A stretch of DNA of 64,000 bases, taken from positions 1-64,000 of the forward strand of contig JAMFRO010000006.1 of assembly GCA_026224825.1 (NCBI GenBank). The letters are read 5' to 3'. Made by a program: the position numbers and the translations under genes. This DNA comes from a bacterium. GTDB taxonomy: Bacteria > Pseudomonadota > Alphaproteobacteria > Acetobacterales > Acetobacteraceae. The notes beneath the pieces were generated by a model. It did no database searches. It was not told the origin of the DNA and saw only the letters and a list, made by a program, of their open reading frames with translations. Positions 17,168 through 25,220 of the stretch are shown here, in pieces. The number at the start of each line of letters is the position of its first letter. Positions within the stretch are counted from its first letter, which is position 1.

Positions 17168-18471
17168 TGCAGACAGACAGCATAGTGCCCGTAACCACGG
17201 CGGCGACGCCGGCAACAATCGCCGCAGCGCCCGATACGGCGAGCTGGCAGACGGCGCTGGCTCAAGCTGGGGAGCAGGCAGCGCCTGCAACGCCGGTGCA
17301 GGACAAGCCTGCTGCCGCGAAGCCCAGCGCGAAGGATGCCACGGCGGAAGTGTCATCGGTGTTGGCGGCGGCAGAAAAAACCTTGGCACAACCAAGCAAG
17401 AAGGTAGCGCTGCCAAATACTGAGAGCGCTGCGCCATCCGCGCAAAAATCCACGAAAGAGGATAAAACCACAGCGGCACCGGTGGCTGTTGCCGTGACGC
17501 AGCCCATGCTGGACACAGCAGTGCCAACAGCGCCGTCAGGCACCAGCCCGGCCGCCAGCGCGGCGGATACGGTGCAAGCAGCCGCTGCGCCGGTTGTGGC
17601 CAAGCTGCTGCCGCAAATCTCCACAACCGCGCCGGCCAGCCCGGATGATGCAGCACCGGCGACGCCGCAAGCAACGACAGCCACGGCCACATCGGCTCAC
17701 GCGGCCACACCAGCCCCGGCCTTGCCGCAGCTCAGCACCGCCGCCTTGGTGCAAGCCGCAGTGCCGGCCGCCGCCACACCCACAACTGTTGTAACGCCGA
17801 ACGTGGCTCCCGCCGTAACACCGCAAACGCCCACCACAACCCATACGGCGGCGAGCGATGTAACCCACGCCGCCGTGGCCAGTATCAGCACCGCCGGCAG
17901 CAGCAAAGCCAGCCTGGCCGCGGGTGGCGAGGACATCACAATCGCGCCGCCCGTTGCCGCCGCCAAGGACGACAGCGCGGATAAACAAACCACCATCCAG
18001 CCGGCTGCCTTCGCAGCACCTCTGGTGCATGACACCACGGCATCACAGCCGCCCGTGCCCACCACCACCAGCACCGCCTTGCCCATCACCCAGCCCAGCG
18101 CCGCCGGGCTCGCCGCCGCCGTCACCGCCATGCATCAATCCGGGCAAAGCGGCGCCATTTTGCGGCTCGACCCACCGGGGCTGGGAGATCTCTCCGTGCA
18201 CGTCGCATTGGGCCAGAACGGGCAGGTGAATGTGCTGTTCCTGCCCTCTACCCAGGCGGCGGCTACAGCAATCCAAAACAACCTGCCCAGCCTCGGCACC
18301 GCACTGGCGCAATCGGGCCTCACCCTTGGCCAGGCGCAGGTGGGCGGGCAGTTCAACCAGAATGCGGGGCAGGGGGGGTACCAACCGCCATCCCCCCCAT
18401 CATTCACGCAAACATCCACGAGTTTCGATTCAGAAACATCATCACCCAGCGGATTGAGCGCCTATGCTTGA
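17167..18471 (+). CDS. fliK: Flagellar hook-length control protein FliK
   Basis: Exported ruler that measures the hook and triggers the FlhB switch. In the 434-aa protein, residues 1-310 are Ala/Thr/Pro-rich low complexity, as in other FliK proteins. The C-terminal hook-length domain (about 315-405) has ILRLDPPGLGDLSVHVAL and GTALAQSGLTLGQAQV. ATG 17167 overlaps the fliG stop; a GTG codon just before is less likely. The gene occupies the place between fliG and the switch genes where fliH-fliI-fliJ usually precede it; those follow 6 kb later here. Confidence 0.88.
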   Translation: MQTDSIVPVTTAATPATIAAAPDTASWQTALAQAGEQAAPATPVQDKPAAAKPSAKDATAEVSSVLAAAEKTLAQPSKKVALPNTESAAPSAQKSTKEDKTTAAPVAVAVTQPMLDTAVPTAPSGTSPAASAADTVQAAAAPVVAKLLPQISTTAPASPDDAAPATPQATTATATSAHAATPAPALPQLSTAALVQAAVPAAATPTTVVTPNVAPAVTPQTPTTTHTAASDVTHAAVASISTAGSSKASLAAGGEDITIAPPVAAAKDDSADKQTTIQPAAFAAPLVHDTTASQPPVPTTTSTALPITQPSAAGLAAAVTAMHQSGQSGAILRLDPPGLGDLSVHVALGQNGQVNVLFLPSTQAAATAIQNNLPSLGTALAQSGLTLGQAQVGGQFNQNAGQGGYQPPSPPSFTQTSTSFDSETSSPSGLSAYA

Positions 18472-19723
18472 ACAGACTGAAGATGTCGAAATCATCGACC
18501 TGCTCGATTCCCTGCGCGCGCCGCAACTGCGGTCGCTGCTCATGGAGAATCTCTCCGACCGTTTCATGCGCCAGATCGCGTTCACGCTGTTCCAGCGCAT
18601 GCGTCATTCGGTGCAATTGCTGTCCTGCATCAACAACGTCATCAGCCATGAATCCGCAATGTCGGCTTTGCCTGAGGTGATGCTCGCCGGCATATGCGAG
18701 CTCGCACCTTTACGCGGCCGCATGCTGCTGGCCATCGATGGTGATCTCATCGGTGCGGTGGTCGATGCCATGTGCGGCGCCACCACCTCGCACCCGTTCG
18801 AGCGTTACGAGCTTTCAGCTTTGGAAACCCGGGTCGGCAAGCAGATGATCGACCTCTCTCTGGAGACGATCACCGAAACCCTCGCCCCGCTGATCCAGCT
18901 CAACCTCACCCCCATCGGTTACGAGAATGCCACCGGCATGCTGGCCATTGCCGATGGCCAGGATTGGATGATCGCGGTCACCGGGATTTTCGAAACATCG
19001 CTTGGTTCCGGCACGATCAAACTCATCGCCCCATATGCCGGGTTCGAGCCGCTGGAGACCAAGGTGGCCAACCAATCCGGCCTGCTCAGCGGGCGCGGTG
19101 CGGATGCCGGGTGGACCAGCGCCATCGAGACGCTGACCGAGGCGACGCCGGTGGATATTCGTTTCGAGCTGGCCCGCGCCATCATCCCGCTCGGCGTGTT
19201 CGAGGCGCTGCGGCCGGGTGATATTCTACCATTTACATTGGCACCGGATGCCGTCGCGGTGTCCGGCGAGGTTGATTTGTTTCGTGCCGATTACGGCCAG
19301 GCGGAGGGGCATGTCTGCTGCCGCGTCAAATCGGGTCCGCAAGGAGATATGGATATGCCTATACAGAAAGAACGAACAAACGGCGGAGAGAAACTGGCCG
19401 AGCCGGAGCGGGTGGAGCTGGAACGCATCCAGGTCCAGCCGCGCGGTGCGCCTGCCATCACCGCGCGTAATGTGCTGGACCGCGTGCAGGTGGCACTTAC
19501 CGTGGAGTTGGGCCGCACGCAGATCACGGTGAAGGATCTGCGCGCCTTGCGGCATGGCCAGATCGTTTCGCTCGACCAGATGGTGGGCGAACCATTGGCG
19601 ATTTTCGCCAATGGCCAGAAGCTCGCCTATGGCGAGGTCGTGGCCGTTGCCAACGACCGTTACGGCGTGCGCGTCACCGCTCTTGCGGAGGATGCGGAGG
19701 CTGAGAACGGAGGCGTGGCGTGA
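18464..19723 (+). CDS. fliM: FliM-FliN fusion motor switch protein
   Basis: C-ring switch protein. In the 419-aa protein, residues about 35-210 form the FliM middle (CheC-like) domain. Residues about 225-290 form a first SpoA domain (FELARAIIPLGVFEALRPGD), as in FliM. A hydrophilic linker (about 292-330) leads to a second SpoA domain at about 335-405 (RVQVALTVELGRTQITVKDL), which is a FliN domain. No separate fliN was found elsewhere in the window. The N-terminal CheY-binding peptide is only weakly recognisable (VEIIDLLDSL against the usual LSQxEIDALL). It overlaps fliK by 8 bp. Two-SpoA architecture is normal for SctQ of injectisomes but not for flagellar FliM. Confidence 0.9.
   Translation: MLEQTEDVEIIDLLDSLRAPQLRSLLMENLSDRFMRQIAFTLFQRMRHSVQLLSCINNVISHESAMSALPEVMLAGICELAPLRGRMLLAIDGDLIGAVVDAMCGATTSHPFERYELSALETRVGKQMIDLSLETITETLAPLIQLNLTPIGYENATGMLAIADGQDWMIAVTGIFETSLGSGTIKLIAPYAGFEPLETKVANQSGLLSGRGADAGWTSAIETLTEATPVDIRFELARAIIPLGVFEALRPGDILPFTLAPDAVAVSGEVDLFRADYGQAEGHVCCRVKSGPQGDMDMPIQKERTNGGEKLAEPERVELERIQVQPRGAPAITARNVLDRVQVALTVELGRTQITVKDLRALRHGQIVSLDQMVGEPLAIFANGQKLAYGEVVAVANDRYGVRVTALAEDAEAENGGVA
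19355..19723 (+). CDS. fliN: Possible free FliN from internal start inside the FliM-FliN gene
   Basis: Inside the fusion linker, AAGGAG at 19341-19346 is followed after eight bases by in-frame ATG 19355. This is the best-looking ribosome site in the switch region. Initiation there would give a 122-aa protein (MPIQKERTNGGEKL...) consisting of the linker and the second SpoA domain, the normal size of FliN. Type III injectisome SctQ proteins such as YscQ and SpaO are known to be made as full-length and internally initiated C-terminal forms. That this gene does the same is inferred from the site only. Confidence 0.5.
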   Translation: MPIQKERTNGGEKLAEPERVELERIQVQPRGAPAITARNVLDRVQVALTVELGRTQITVKDLRALRHGQIVSLDQMVGEPLAIFANGQKLAYGEVVAVANDRYGVRVTALAEDAEAENGGVA

Positions 19724-19983
19724 GCAGCACCAGCCTTTCCACAGGCGCCTGGCTCGCCTTCGCGCAATTGGCCGGTCCGGTGCTGTTGGCCATGCTCATC
19801 ATCGGCCTGGCGGCGGGCATATTGCAAACCGCCACACAGGTGCGTGAGGCCTCCATCCCCTTCGTGCTGAAGCTCGGCGGCATCGCCATGCTCACCACCG
19901 CCGCCGGCAATTTCATGCTGCGCGGTGTGGAGAGTTACGCTACCGATCTATTCACCAATATCCCGAGGCTGCTGCATGGCTAA
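19720..19983 (+). CDS. fliQ: Flagellar export gate protein FliQ (copy 2, canonical sequence)
   Basis: Two-helix export-channel subunit. The 87-aa protein matches standard FliQ closely: LAMLIIGLAAGILQTATQVREASIPFV in pieces, and the C-terminal FTNIPRLLHG, like FTNLPYIIG of enteric FliQ. It overlaps fliM-N by 4 bp and flhA by 8 bp. A different fliQ sits between fliP and fliR at 1995-2270. Whether both enter the same FliP5Q4R1 complex cannot be told from sequence. Confidence 0.9.
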   Translation: MSSTSLSTGAWLAFAQLAGPVLLAMLIIGLAAGILQTATQVREASIPFVLKLGGIAMLTTAAGNFMLRGVESYATDLFTNIPRLLHG

Positions 19984-22072
19984 TGCCCTTGCTTTGCCGC
20001 GCGCGCCCGGCGCGCTGAGCTTCACCCAGCTCTCCGGCCCCATCGTCATACTTTTGGTCCTGGTCATGCTGGTGGTGCCACTGCCGCCCGCGGCCATCTC
20101 ATTTTTGTTCGCGCTCAACATCTCGGCCGGGCTCGTCATTCTCGGCGCCTCGCTCTACATCCCCTCGCCATCCGAGTTTTCCTCCTTCCCCTCGGTGCTG
20201 CTGGCCACAACGCTGATGCGCCTGGCGCTCAACGTCGCCACCGCCCGCGCCATTCTTCTCAACGGCTATACCGGGCCGGGTGCGGCCGGGCATGTCATCG
20301 AATCCTTCGGCCAGTTCGCGGTCGGTGGCAATTACGTCGTCGGCGGCATCATCTTCCTCATCCTCATCATTATCAACTTTACCGTCGTCACCAAAGGTGC
20401 GAGCCGCGTCGCCGAAGTTTCCGCCCGCTTCATGCTGGACTCTTTGCCTGGCCGGCAGATGGCGATCGATGCCGAGATCAACGCCGGGATACTCTCCCCC
20501 GCCGCCGCTGAGCGCCGGCGTGACAATTTGCGCCGCGAGGCCGATTTCTTCGGTGCCATGGACGGCGCCTCTAAATTCGTGCGCGGCGATGTCGTCGCCG
20601 CCATGATCATTCTGCTCGTCAACATGCTGGGCGGGCTCATCATAGGCACGCTGCAATACGGCCTGCCGCTCGCCGATGCCGCGCGTACCTACACGCTCCT
20701 CACCGTCGGCGATGGCCTCGCAGCGCAAATCCCCTCGCTTACCATTTCGGTTGCCGCCGGCCTCGTCGTCACCCGTGTCGCCACCGGCGAAGACATCGGT
20801 GAGCAGATCAGATCCCAGCTCGCCAAATACCCGCAGGCGCTCGCCATCGCCGCGGCCATCACCGGCGCCATCGGGCTGGTGCCGCAAATGGCGCATATCC
20901 CGTTTTTGCTCCTGGCCACGGCTTTGGGTACCTCCGCCTGGCGGCTGGACCGCGCCGCGAAGATTGCCATCGAGGCGGATGCGACGGGCAAAACCACAGC
21001 ATTACCCAATAACGAGGTAAAAACGGATTCGCTGATCGACGTTACCGGCGTCGATCCGTTAGGCATGAACATAGGCTTCGGCCTTGCCCCGTTGGTCGGG
21101 CAGGGTGAGGGAAGGCTGCTCAACCGCCTTACCGCCGTGCGCCAGCGCTATGGCCGCGCCATGGGCTTCCTCGTCCCCGCCGTGCATGTGCGCGATTCAT
21201 CGGATCTCCCGGCGCATGGTTACCGCTTCACTTTGCGTGGTGCGGCCATCGGCGGCGGAGAAGCGTGGCCCGGCCAATGGCTCGCCATCGAGGGCCCGAT
21301 GGTGGTGGAAAAACTCTCCATCGGCCGCGCCGTGAAAGACCCCGCTTTCGGCCAGGCCGCCGTCTGGGTGCCGCAATCCGCCATCCCGGCGGCGGAGGAG
21401 CTCGGCTATACGGTGGTTGACGCACCTTCAGCCATGGCCACGCATTTTTCCGAAATCCTGAAACGTCACGGCGCCGAATTGCTGGGCCGCCCGCAGGTTG
21501 AGGGTCTGCTCACGCGCCTCGCCGAAACCACCCCGCGCCTGGCCGAGGATCTGCGTAACAACCTCTCCGTTGGCCTCGTGCGCCAGGTGCTGCAGGGGCT
21601 GCTGGCCGAGGAAGTGCCGATCCGCGATTTCGAGCGCATCGCCGAGGCGCTGGTGGAAGCCGCCGATAATGGCGCCAAAGACCCCGACAAGCTCCTCGCC
21701 GCCGTGCGCCTGCGCCTGGGCCGTTTCATCGTCAGTCAGATCGCGGGTGCCGATGCCGCCTTCCGTGTCGCCGTGCTGCCGCCCAAGCTCGAAGAGCTGG
21801 TGGCTAAATCCCTGCGCACTTCCAAGGAAAATGCCATCGGCGCCGAGGTGGAGGCCGAGACCGCGCAGCATCTGCGCCAGGCTGCCGAGCAGGCCGCAAA
21901 ATCCATGCGTGCGCGCGGGCTGAAGCCGGTGCTCATCGTGCCCGCGGCCTTGCGCCGCGCCGTGGCGCGCGCGGCCGCCGGGCTCATCCCCGTGGTGGCG
22001 CTGGAGGAAATCCCCGATACCATGCCGCTGCAGGTGGTGCAGAGTGCCGAGGCGGGAGCGGCCAATGGCTGA
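19976..22072 (+). CDS. flhA: Flagellar export gate protein FlhA
   Basis: Large export-gate subunit that uses the proton motive force and docks chaperone-substrate complexes. In the 698-aa protein the N-terminal half has about eight membrane helices with RLALNVATARAILL and GASRVAEVSARFMLDSLPGR; the cytoplasmic half is about 350 residues. ATG 19976 overlaps the fliQ stop; the in-frame start at 19925 would lie inside fliQ. The stop overlaps fliA by 8 bp. Confidence 0.97.
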   Translation: MANALALPRAPGALSFTQLSGPIVILLVLVMLVVPLPPAAISFLFALNISAGLVILGASLYIPSPSEFSSFPSVLLATTLMRLALNVATARAILLNGYTGPGAAGHVIESFGQFAVGGNYVVGGIIFLILIIINFTVVTKGASRVAEVSARFMLDSLPGRQMAIDAEINAGILSPAAAERRRDNLRREADFFGAMDGASKFVRGDVVAAMIILLVNMLGGLIIGTLQYGLPLADAARTYTLLTVGDGLAAQIPSLTISVAAGLVVTRVATGEDIGEQIRSQLAKYPQALAIAAAITGAIGLVPQMAHIPFLLLATALGTSAWRLDRAAKIAIEADATGKTTALPNNEVKTDSLIDVTGVDPLGMNIGFGLAPLVGQGEGRLLNRLTAVRQRYGRAMGFLVPAVHVRDSSDLPAHGYRFTLRGAAIGGGEAWPGQWLAIEGPMVVEKLSIGRAVKDPAFGQAAVWVPQSAIPAAEELGYTVVDAPSAMATHFSEILKRHGAELLGRPQVEGLLTRLAETTPRLAEDLRNNLSVGLVRQVLQGLLAEEVPIRDFERIAEALVEAADNGAKDPDKLLAAVRLRLGRFIVSQIAGADAAFRVAVLPPKLEELVAKSLRTSKENAIGAEVEAETAQHLRQAAEQAAKSMRARGLKPVLIVPAALRRAVARAAAGLIPVVALEEIPDTMPLQVVQSAEAGAANG

Positions 22073-22637
22073 ACTCGCCCCGGTCGCCACCACTGATACC
22101 GCTTCACTCACCGCACTCTACGGCGGCTGGATCAAACGCATGGCATTGCTGATGAAATTCAGAATGCCCTGGGCGGAGCTGGATGAATTGCTGCAATGGG
22201 GCGCCATCGGCATGATGGAATCGACGCAGCGTTTCGATGCCGCCCATGGCGTCAGCTTCCAGGCCTATGCCTCACGGCGCATTCGCGGCGCCATGATCGA
22301 CGGGTTGCGCCGCGAGGGTTCGCGCCGTCGTGGCGAGATATTATTCGAGCCCGAGGATGTAGACCATGCCGCGATTGAAAGCGGCACCGCACCGGCCGAC
22401 CCGCTCACTTTGCTCACCAGTGCCGATAACCGGACATTGCTGATCGCCGCTCTCAAAACCCTGCCGCGTCTGGAGTACCAAATCCTCGCCATGCATTTTT
22501 ATGACGATATGAATAACCGCGAAATCGCGGCGATACTGGATGTCTCCGAAGGCTACGCCTCGCGTCTGCGCAAACGGGCACTTGAAAGTCTCGCACTCAC
22601 CATCAACGCCGCGCATAAAGGAGACACGGTGTTATGA
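22065..22637 (+). CDS. fliA: Flagellar sigma factor FliA (sigma-28)
   Basis: RNA polymerase sigma factor for late flagellar genes. The 190-aa protein has region 2 (ELLQWGAIGMMESTQRFD; SRRIRGAMIDGLRR) and region 4 with a helix-turn-helix (NREIAAILDVSEGYASRLRK). It is about 50 residues shorter than enteric FliA, mainly between regions 2 and 4, where region 3 is reduced. ATG 22065 overlaps the flhA stop. The cognate anti-sigma factor FlgM is at 35962. Placement inside an export operon implies its production follows the early flagellar programme. Confidence 0.93.
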   Translation: MAELAPVATTDTASLTALYGGWIKRMALLMKFRMPWAELDELLQWGAIGMMESTQRFDAAHGVSFQAYASRRIRGAMIDGLRREGSRRRGEILFEPEDVDHAAIESGTAPADPLTLLTSADNRTLLIAALKTLPRLEYQILAMHFYDDMNNREIAAILDVSEGYASRLRKRALESLALTINAAHKGDTVL

Positions 22638-23434
22638 CCAGTCTGCTCGGACTCGTTTTCGGCATTCTCTGCATCATCGGCGGTGCGCTGGCGGATTCCG
22701 ATCCGCTCTCCTCGCTGTTCAGCCTCACCGCCGTCATCATCGTGATGTGCGGTGCCTTCTCGGCCGCCATGGTGCATTTCGGCTTCAACGCCATCATGCT
22801 GGCCATGAAAGGCGTTGTCTGGCTGGCCAGGCCGCCGAAGACAGATCTGCGCAAATTCATCGAGCAGGTGGCGGAATGGTCGACCATGGCGCGCAGCCAG
22901 GGCACGCTGGCGCTGGAGAACATCATCCCCACCGTGGCCGACCCGTTTCAGCGCCAGGGGTTGCAGCTTATCGTGGACAATACCTCGCCCGATGATTTCG
23001 CCGCCATTCTCGGCATCATGGCGGAAAACACCGGGCGCATGCAGGAAACCCCGGCGGAGGTCTGGGAGGCGCTCGGCGGCTATTCCCCCACCATCGGCGT
23101 CATGGGCGCGGTGCTCGGCCTCATCCATGTGATGATGCGTCTCGACCATCCCGAGGAGCTCGGTCAGGGTATCGCCACGGCCTTCGTTGCCACCATCTAT
23201 GGTGTGGGTTTCGCCAATCTCATCGCTTTGCCGCTGGGCGCGCGGCTGAAGGCACTGGCGAAAGAGCTGGAGCGCGAGCGCCATGTCGTCATCCAGGGCT
23301 TCATGCTGCTGGCGGAGGGCAAGCCCGGCATCGTTATCCGGCAAAATCTGCAGAGTTTTCTTGAAGAGAAAAAAACCAAACCCAAGCCCGAGTCCGGTGA
23401 CGAGCCGGCCGGCGCCACGCAAGCGGCGGAGTAG
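22634..23434 (+). CDS. motA: Flagellar stator protein MotA
   Basis: Inner-membrane stator subunit that couples ion flow to rotation. The 266-aa protein has four hydrophobic segments (about 3-20, 30-55, 155-178, 188-208), the cytoplasmic loop with charged residues that contact FliG, and a C-terminal basic/proline tail (EEKKTKPKPES). The PxxGVMGAVLGLIHVM motif of MotA is present. It overlaps fliA as ATGA and is followed by motB. Confidence 0.95.
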   Translation: MTSLLGLVFGILCIIGGALADSDPLSSLFSLTAVIIVMCGAFSAAMVHFGFNAIMLAMKGVVWLARPPKTDLRKFIEQVAEWSTMARSQGTLALENIIPTVADPFQRQGLQLIVDNTSPDDFAAILGIMAENTGRMQETPAEVWEALGGYSPTIGVMGAVLGLIHVMMRLDHPEELGQGIATAFVATIYGVGFANLIALPLGARLKALAKELERERHVVIQGFMLLAEGKPGIVIRQNLQSFLEEKKTKPKPESGDEPAGATQAAE

Positions 23435-23437
23435 GTC

Positions 23438-24244
23438 ATGTCCTCACATGCAGGCCCGCCCGGCCGCAAAAAACCACCGGAAAAACCGCCCAATCATGAG
23501 CGCTGGGTCATTTCCTATGCCGATCTGCTGACATTGCTGCTGGCGACGTTCGTCGTGCTCTATGCCTCCTCCACACGCAACCACCATAAAGAGGATGAGA
23601 TCGCTCTGGCCTTCATCAAAGCCTTCCACGGCACGCCACCGGCGGTGACCACACCCAAGCCCACCGGCTCCAAAGGCGTGTTGCAGCATCAGACCTCGCC
23701 CATTCCCACGCCGGCAACATCGCCCGGCTCCAAACTGCCGCAGAATGTCGCGCATCAACTGGCGAAATCCATGCAGGCCCTGCAGGATTTGCAACTCAAA
23801 CTCTCATCCTTGTTCCAGCCGCTCATCATTAAGCACGAGGTCACCATCACCAACGCGCCGCTCACCCTCACCATCCAGCTCGATGCCTCGGTGCTGTTTC
23901 CCTCAGGCCAGGCAGCGCTGAAGCCCGAGGCGGTGGTGCTGCTCAAACAGGTGGCTTTGGGGCTGAAGCAACTGGCGCCGGATTTCAGCATCGTGGTGGA
24001 GGGCTATACCGACAACCAGCCCATCGCCACGGCGCAGTTCCCCTCCAACTGGTCGCTCTCCTCGGAGCGCTCGGTCACGGTGGTGCAGCTCTTTACCGAT
24101 AACGGCGTGCCCGGCGGCCAGTTGGCGGCCGAAGGTTTCGGCGAATTCGCGCCGATTGCCGATAACACCACCGACCCAGGCCGCACCCAGAACCGGCGCG
24201 TCGTCGTCGTCGTGCACGCACCAGCGCCGGCCGCGGTGCAATAG
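23438..24244 (+). CDS. motB: Flagellar stator protein MotB
   Basis: Peptidoglycan-anchored stator subunit. The 268-aa protein has a single membrane helix with the ion-binding aspartate D29 (WVISYADLLTLLLATFVVLY). An OmpA-like domain in the C-terminal half has the peptidoglycan-binding pattern GYTDNQPIAT and SNWSLSSERSVTVVQLF. The gene follows motA by 3 bp with a GGAG site over the end of motA. Ion specificity (H+ or Na+) cannot be called from the sequence alone. Confidence 0.96.
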   Translation: MSSHAGPPGRKKPPEKPPNHERWVISYADLLTLLLATFVVLYASSTRNHHKEDEIALAFIKAFHGTPPAVTTPKPTGSKGVLQHQTSPIPTPATSPGSKLPQNVAHQLAKSMQALQDLQLKLSSLFQPLIIKHEVTITNAPLTLTIQLDASVLFPSGQAALKPEAVVLLKQVALGLKQLAPDFSIVVEGYTDNQPIATAQFPSNWSLSSERSVTVVQLFTDNGVPGGQLAAEGFGEFAPIADNTTDPGRTQNRRVVVVVHAPAPAAVQ

Positions 24245-24252
24245 GAGGAACC

Positions 24253-24543
24253 ATGGCAAAATCAGTGAAGTCCAAAACCCTCCTCAGCCCCTTCATGCTC
24301 ACTCTGGCAGCCATGACCGGCTGGGCCGCGTTGCATGAGCCAGCTGCGTTCAGCACCGCCAGCGTGGGTGTGTGGGTCTGCGGCGCCTTTACCGTGGCCT
24401 TGCTCACCCGCGCCGCTCTGGCTTTGTTCACCCCGCTGCTCGGCTTCCTCGGCATTCTTGTAAGCCGGGCCATGAAGCCCGTGAATCATGATGGTCATCG
24501 TGATGGTCATCGTGACGGTCATCGTGATGGAGCCGAAACATGA
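24253..24543 (+). CDS. Small membrane protein with DGHR repeats, unknown function
   Basis: Not recognised. The 96-aa protein has two predicted membrane segments (about 10-28 and 38-72) and a hydrophilic C-terminal tail with three exact DGHR repeats, encoded by 12-bp tandem units at 24490-24525. The tail is rich in His, Asp and Arg and could bind metal, but that is only an inference. A strong GGAGG site precedes the ATG, and its stop overlaps fliH as ATGA, so it is expressed with the motor and export genes. Lying between motB and fliH, it may be a lineage-specific flagellar accessory. Confidence 0.75.
   Translation: MAKSVKSKTLLSPFMLTLAAMTGWAALHEPAAFSTASVGVWVCGAFTVALLTRAALALFTPLLGFLGILVSRAMKPVNHDGHRDGHRDGHRDGAET
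24490..24531 (+). repeat. 12-bp tandem repeat in coding sequence
   Basis: Three consecutive units of GATGGTCATCGT (third with one C for T) plus a partial fourth. Each unit encodes Asp-Gly-His-Arg. Unit length is a multiple of three, so copy-number change keeps the reading frame. Confidence 0.95.
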
Positions 24544-25220
24544 GTTTCGTCACCATCTCCCGCAACAAGGCCTTCGTGGAAAGCGTATTGTCGCTGGATG
24601 CGGCGGAGATCGCGGCACAGGAAGCCGAGATTGGCCGCCGCGTGCGCCAGGAGGTTTCCAAACTGCGGGAGGCGGCCGAAGCCGAAGCGCGGGCCGCCGG
24701 CGAGGCTTCCATCCGCATCGCCATGGCGCCGCGCGCCGCGGCGTTGGAGACCGCCATCGCCGCCATGCAGGAGGCCGCCGCCCAGCTCACCGCCCCACTG
24801 GCGCAAAAGGAGCGAGACCTCGCCGAGCTTTCCGTCGAGCTCGCGTTTCTCCTCGCCCGCCACATCAGCCTCGGCACGGATGTGGGGCAGGGGGGGTTGC
24901 AAACCCTGGTCACCAAACTCCTCGATGAAGCCGCGGCCGAGCGTGGCGCGCGGCAGATCCTGCGGCTGCGCCTCAACCCCGCCGACCATCTCCAGCTCGA
25001 CGGCAAATTCCCGCCCGATTCCGCCCAGCTCGTGGCGGATGAAAAAATTGCCCCCGGCGGCGCCTGCGTGGAAATCGTCACCCCGGATGGCGACCCGGTC
25101 GATAAGATCGAATGGGATGCGACGCTGCACGGGCGGCTGGAAACCATCCGCGCCGCACTTGGTATCAGCCCCTCACTTGGTATCAGCCCCTCACTTGGTA
25201 TCAATAAGGAGGGCGCATGA
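24540..25220 (+). CDS. fliH: Flagellar assembly protein FliH
   Basis: Cytoplasmic regulator of the export ATPase FliI. In the 226-aa protein, the N-terminal 100 residues are an Ala/Glu-rich helical coiled coil (AAEIAAQEAEIGRRVRQEVSKLREA). The C-terminal half has the FliH/SctL-type domain (LAFLLARHISLG; LLDEAAAERGARQILRLRLNP). It ends in an odd tail of repeated SLGISP units. The call rests on architecture and on position directly before fliI, which it overlaps as ATGA. Confidence 0.87.
   Translation: MSFVTISRNKAFVESVLSLDAAEIAAQEAEIGRRVRQEVSKLREAAEAEARAAGEASIRIAMAPRAAALETAIAAMQEAAAQLTAPLAQKERDLAELSVELAFLLARHISLGTDVGQGGLQTLVTKLLDEAAAERGARQILRLRLNPADHLQLDGKFPPDSAQLVADEKIAPGGACVEIVTPDGDPVDKIEWDATLHGRLETIRAALGISPSLGISPSLGINKEGA
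25156..25203 (+). repeat. 18-bp tandem repeat at the 3' end of fliH
   Basis: Two identical units of CACTTGGTATCAGCCCCT and a third truncated after 12 bases. They encode LGISPS repeats at the FliH C-terminus. Unit length keeps frame. Confidence 0.95.

Noticed and set aside
24490..25203. CRISPR-like array
   Set aside because: The repeats are 12 and 18 bp, directly abutting without spacers, and translate in frame inside genes.
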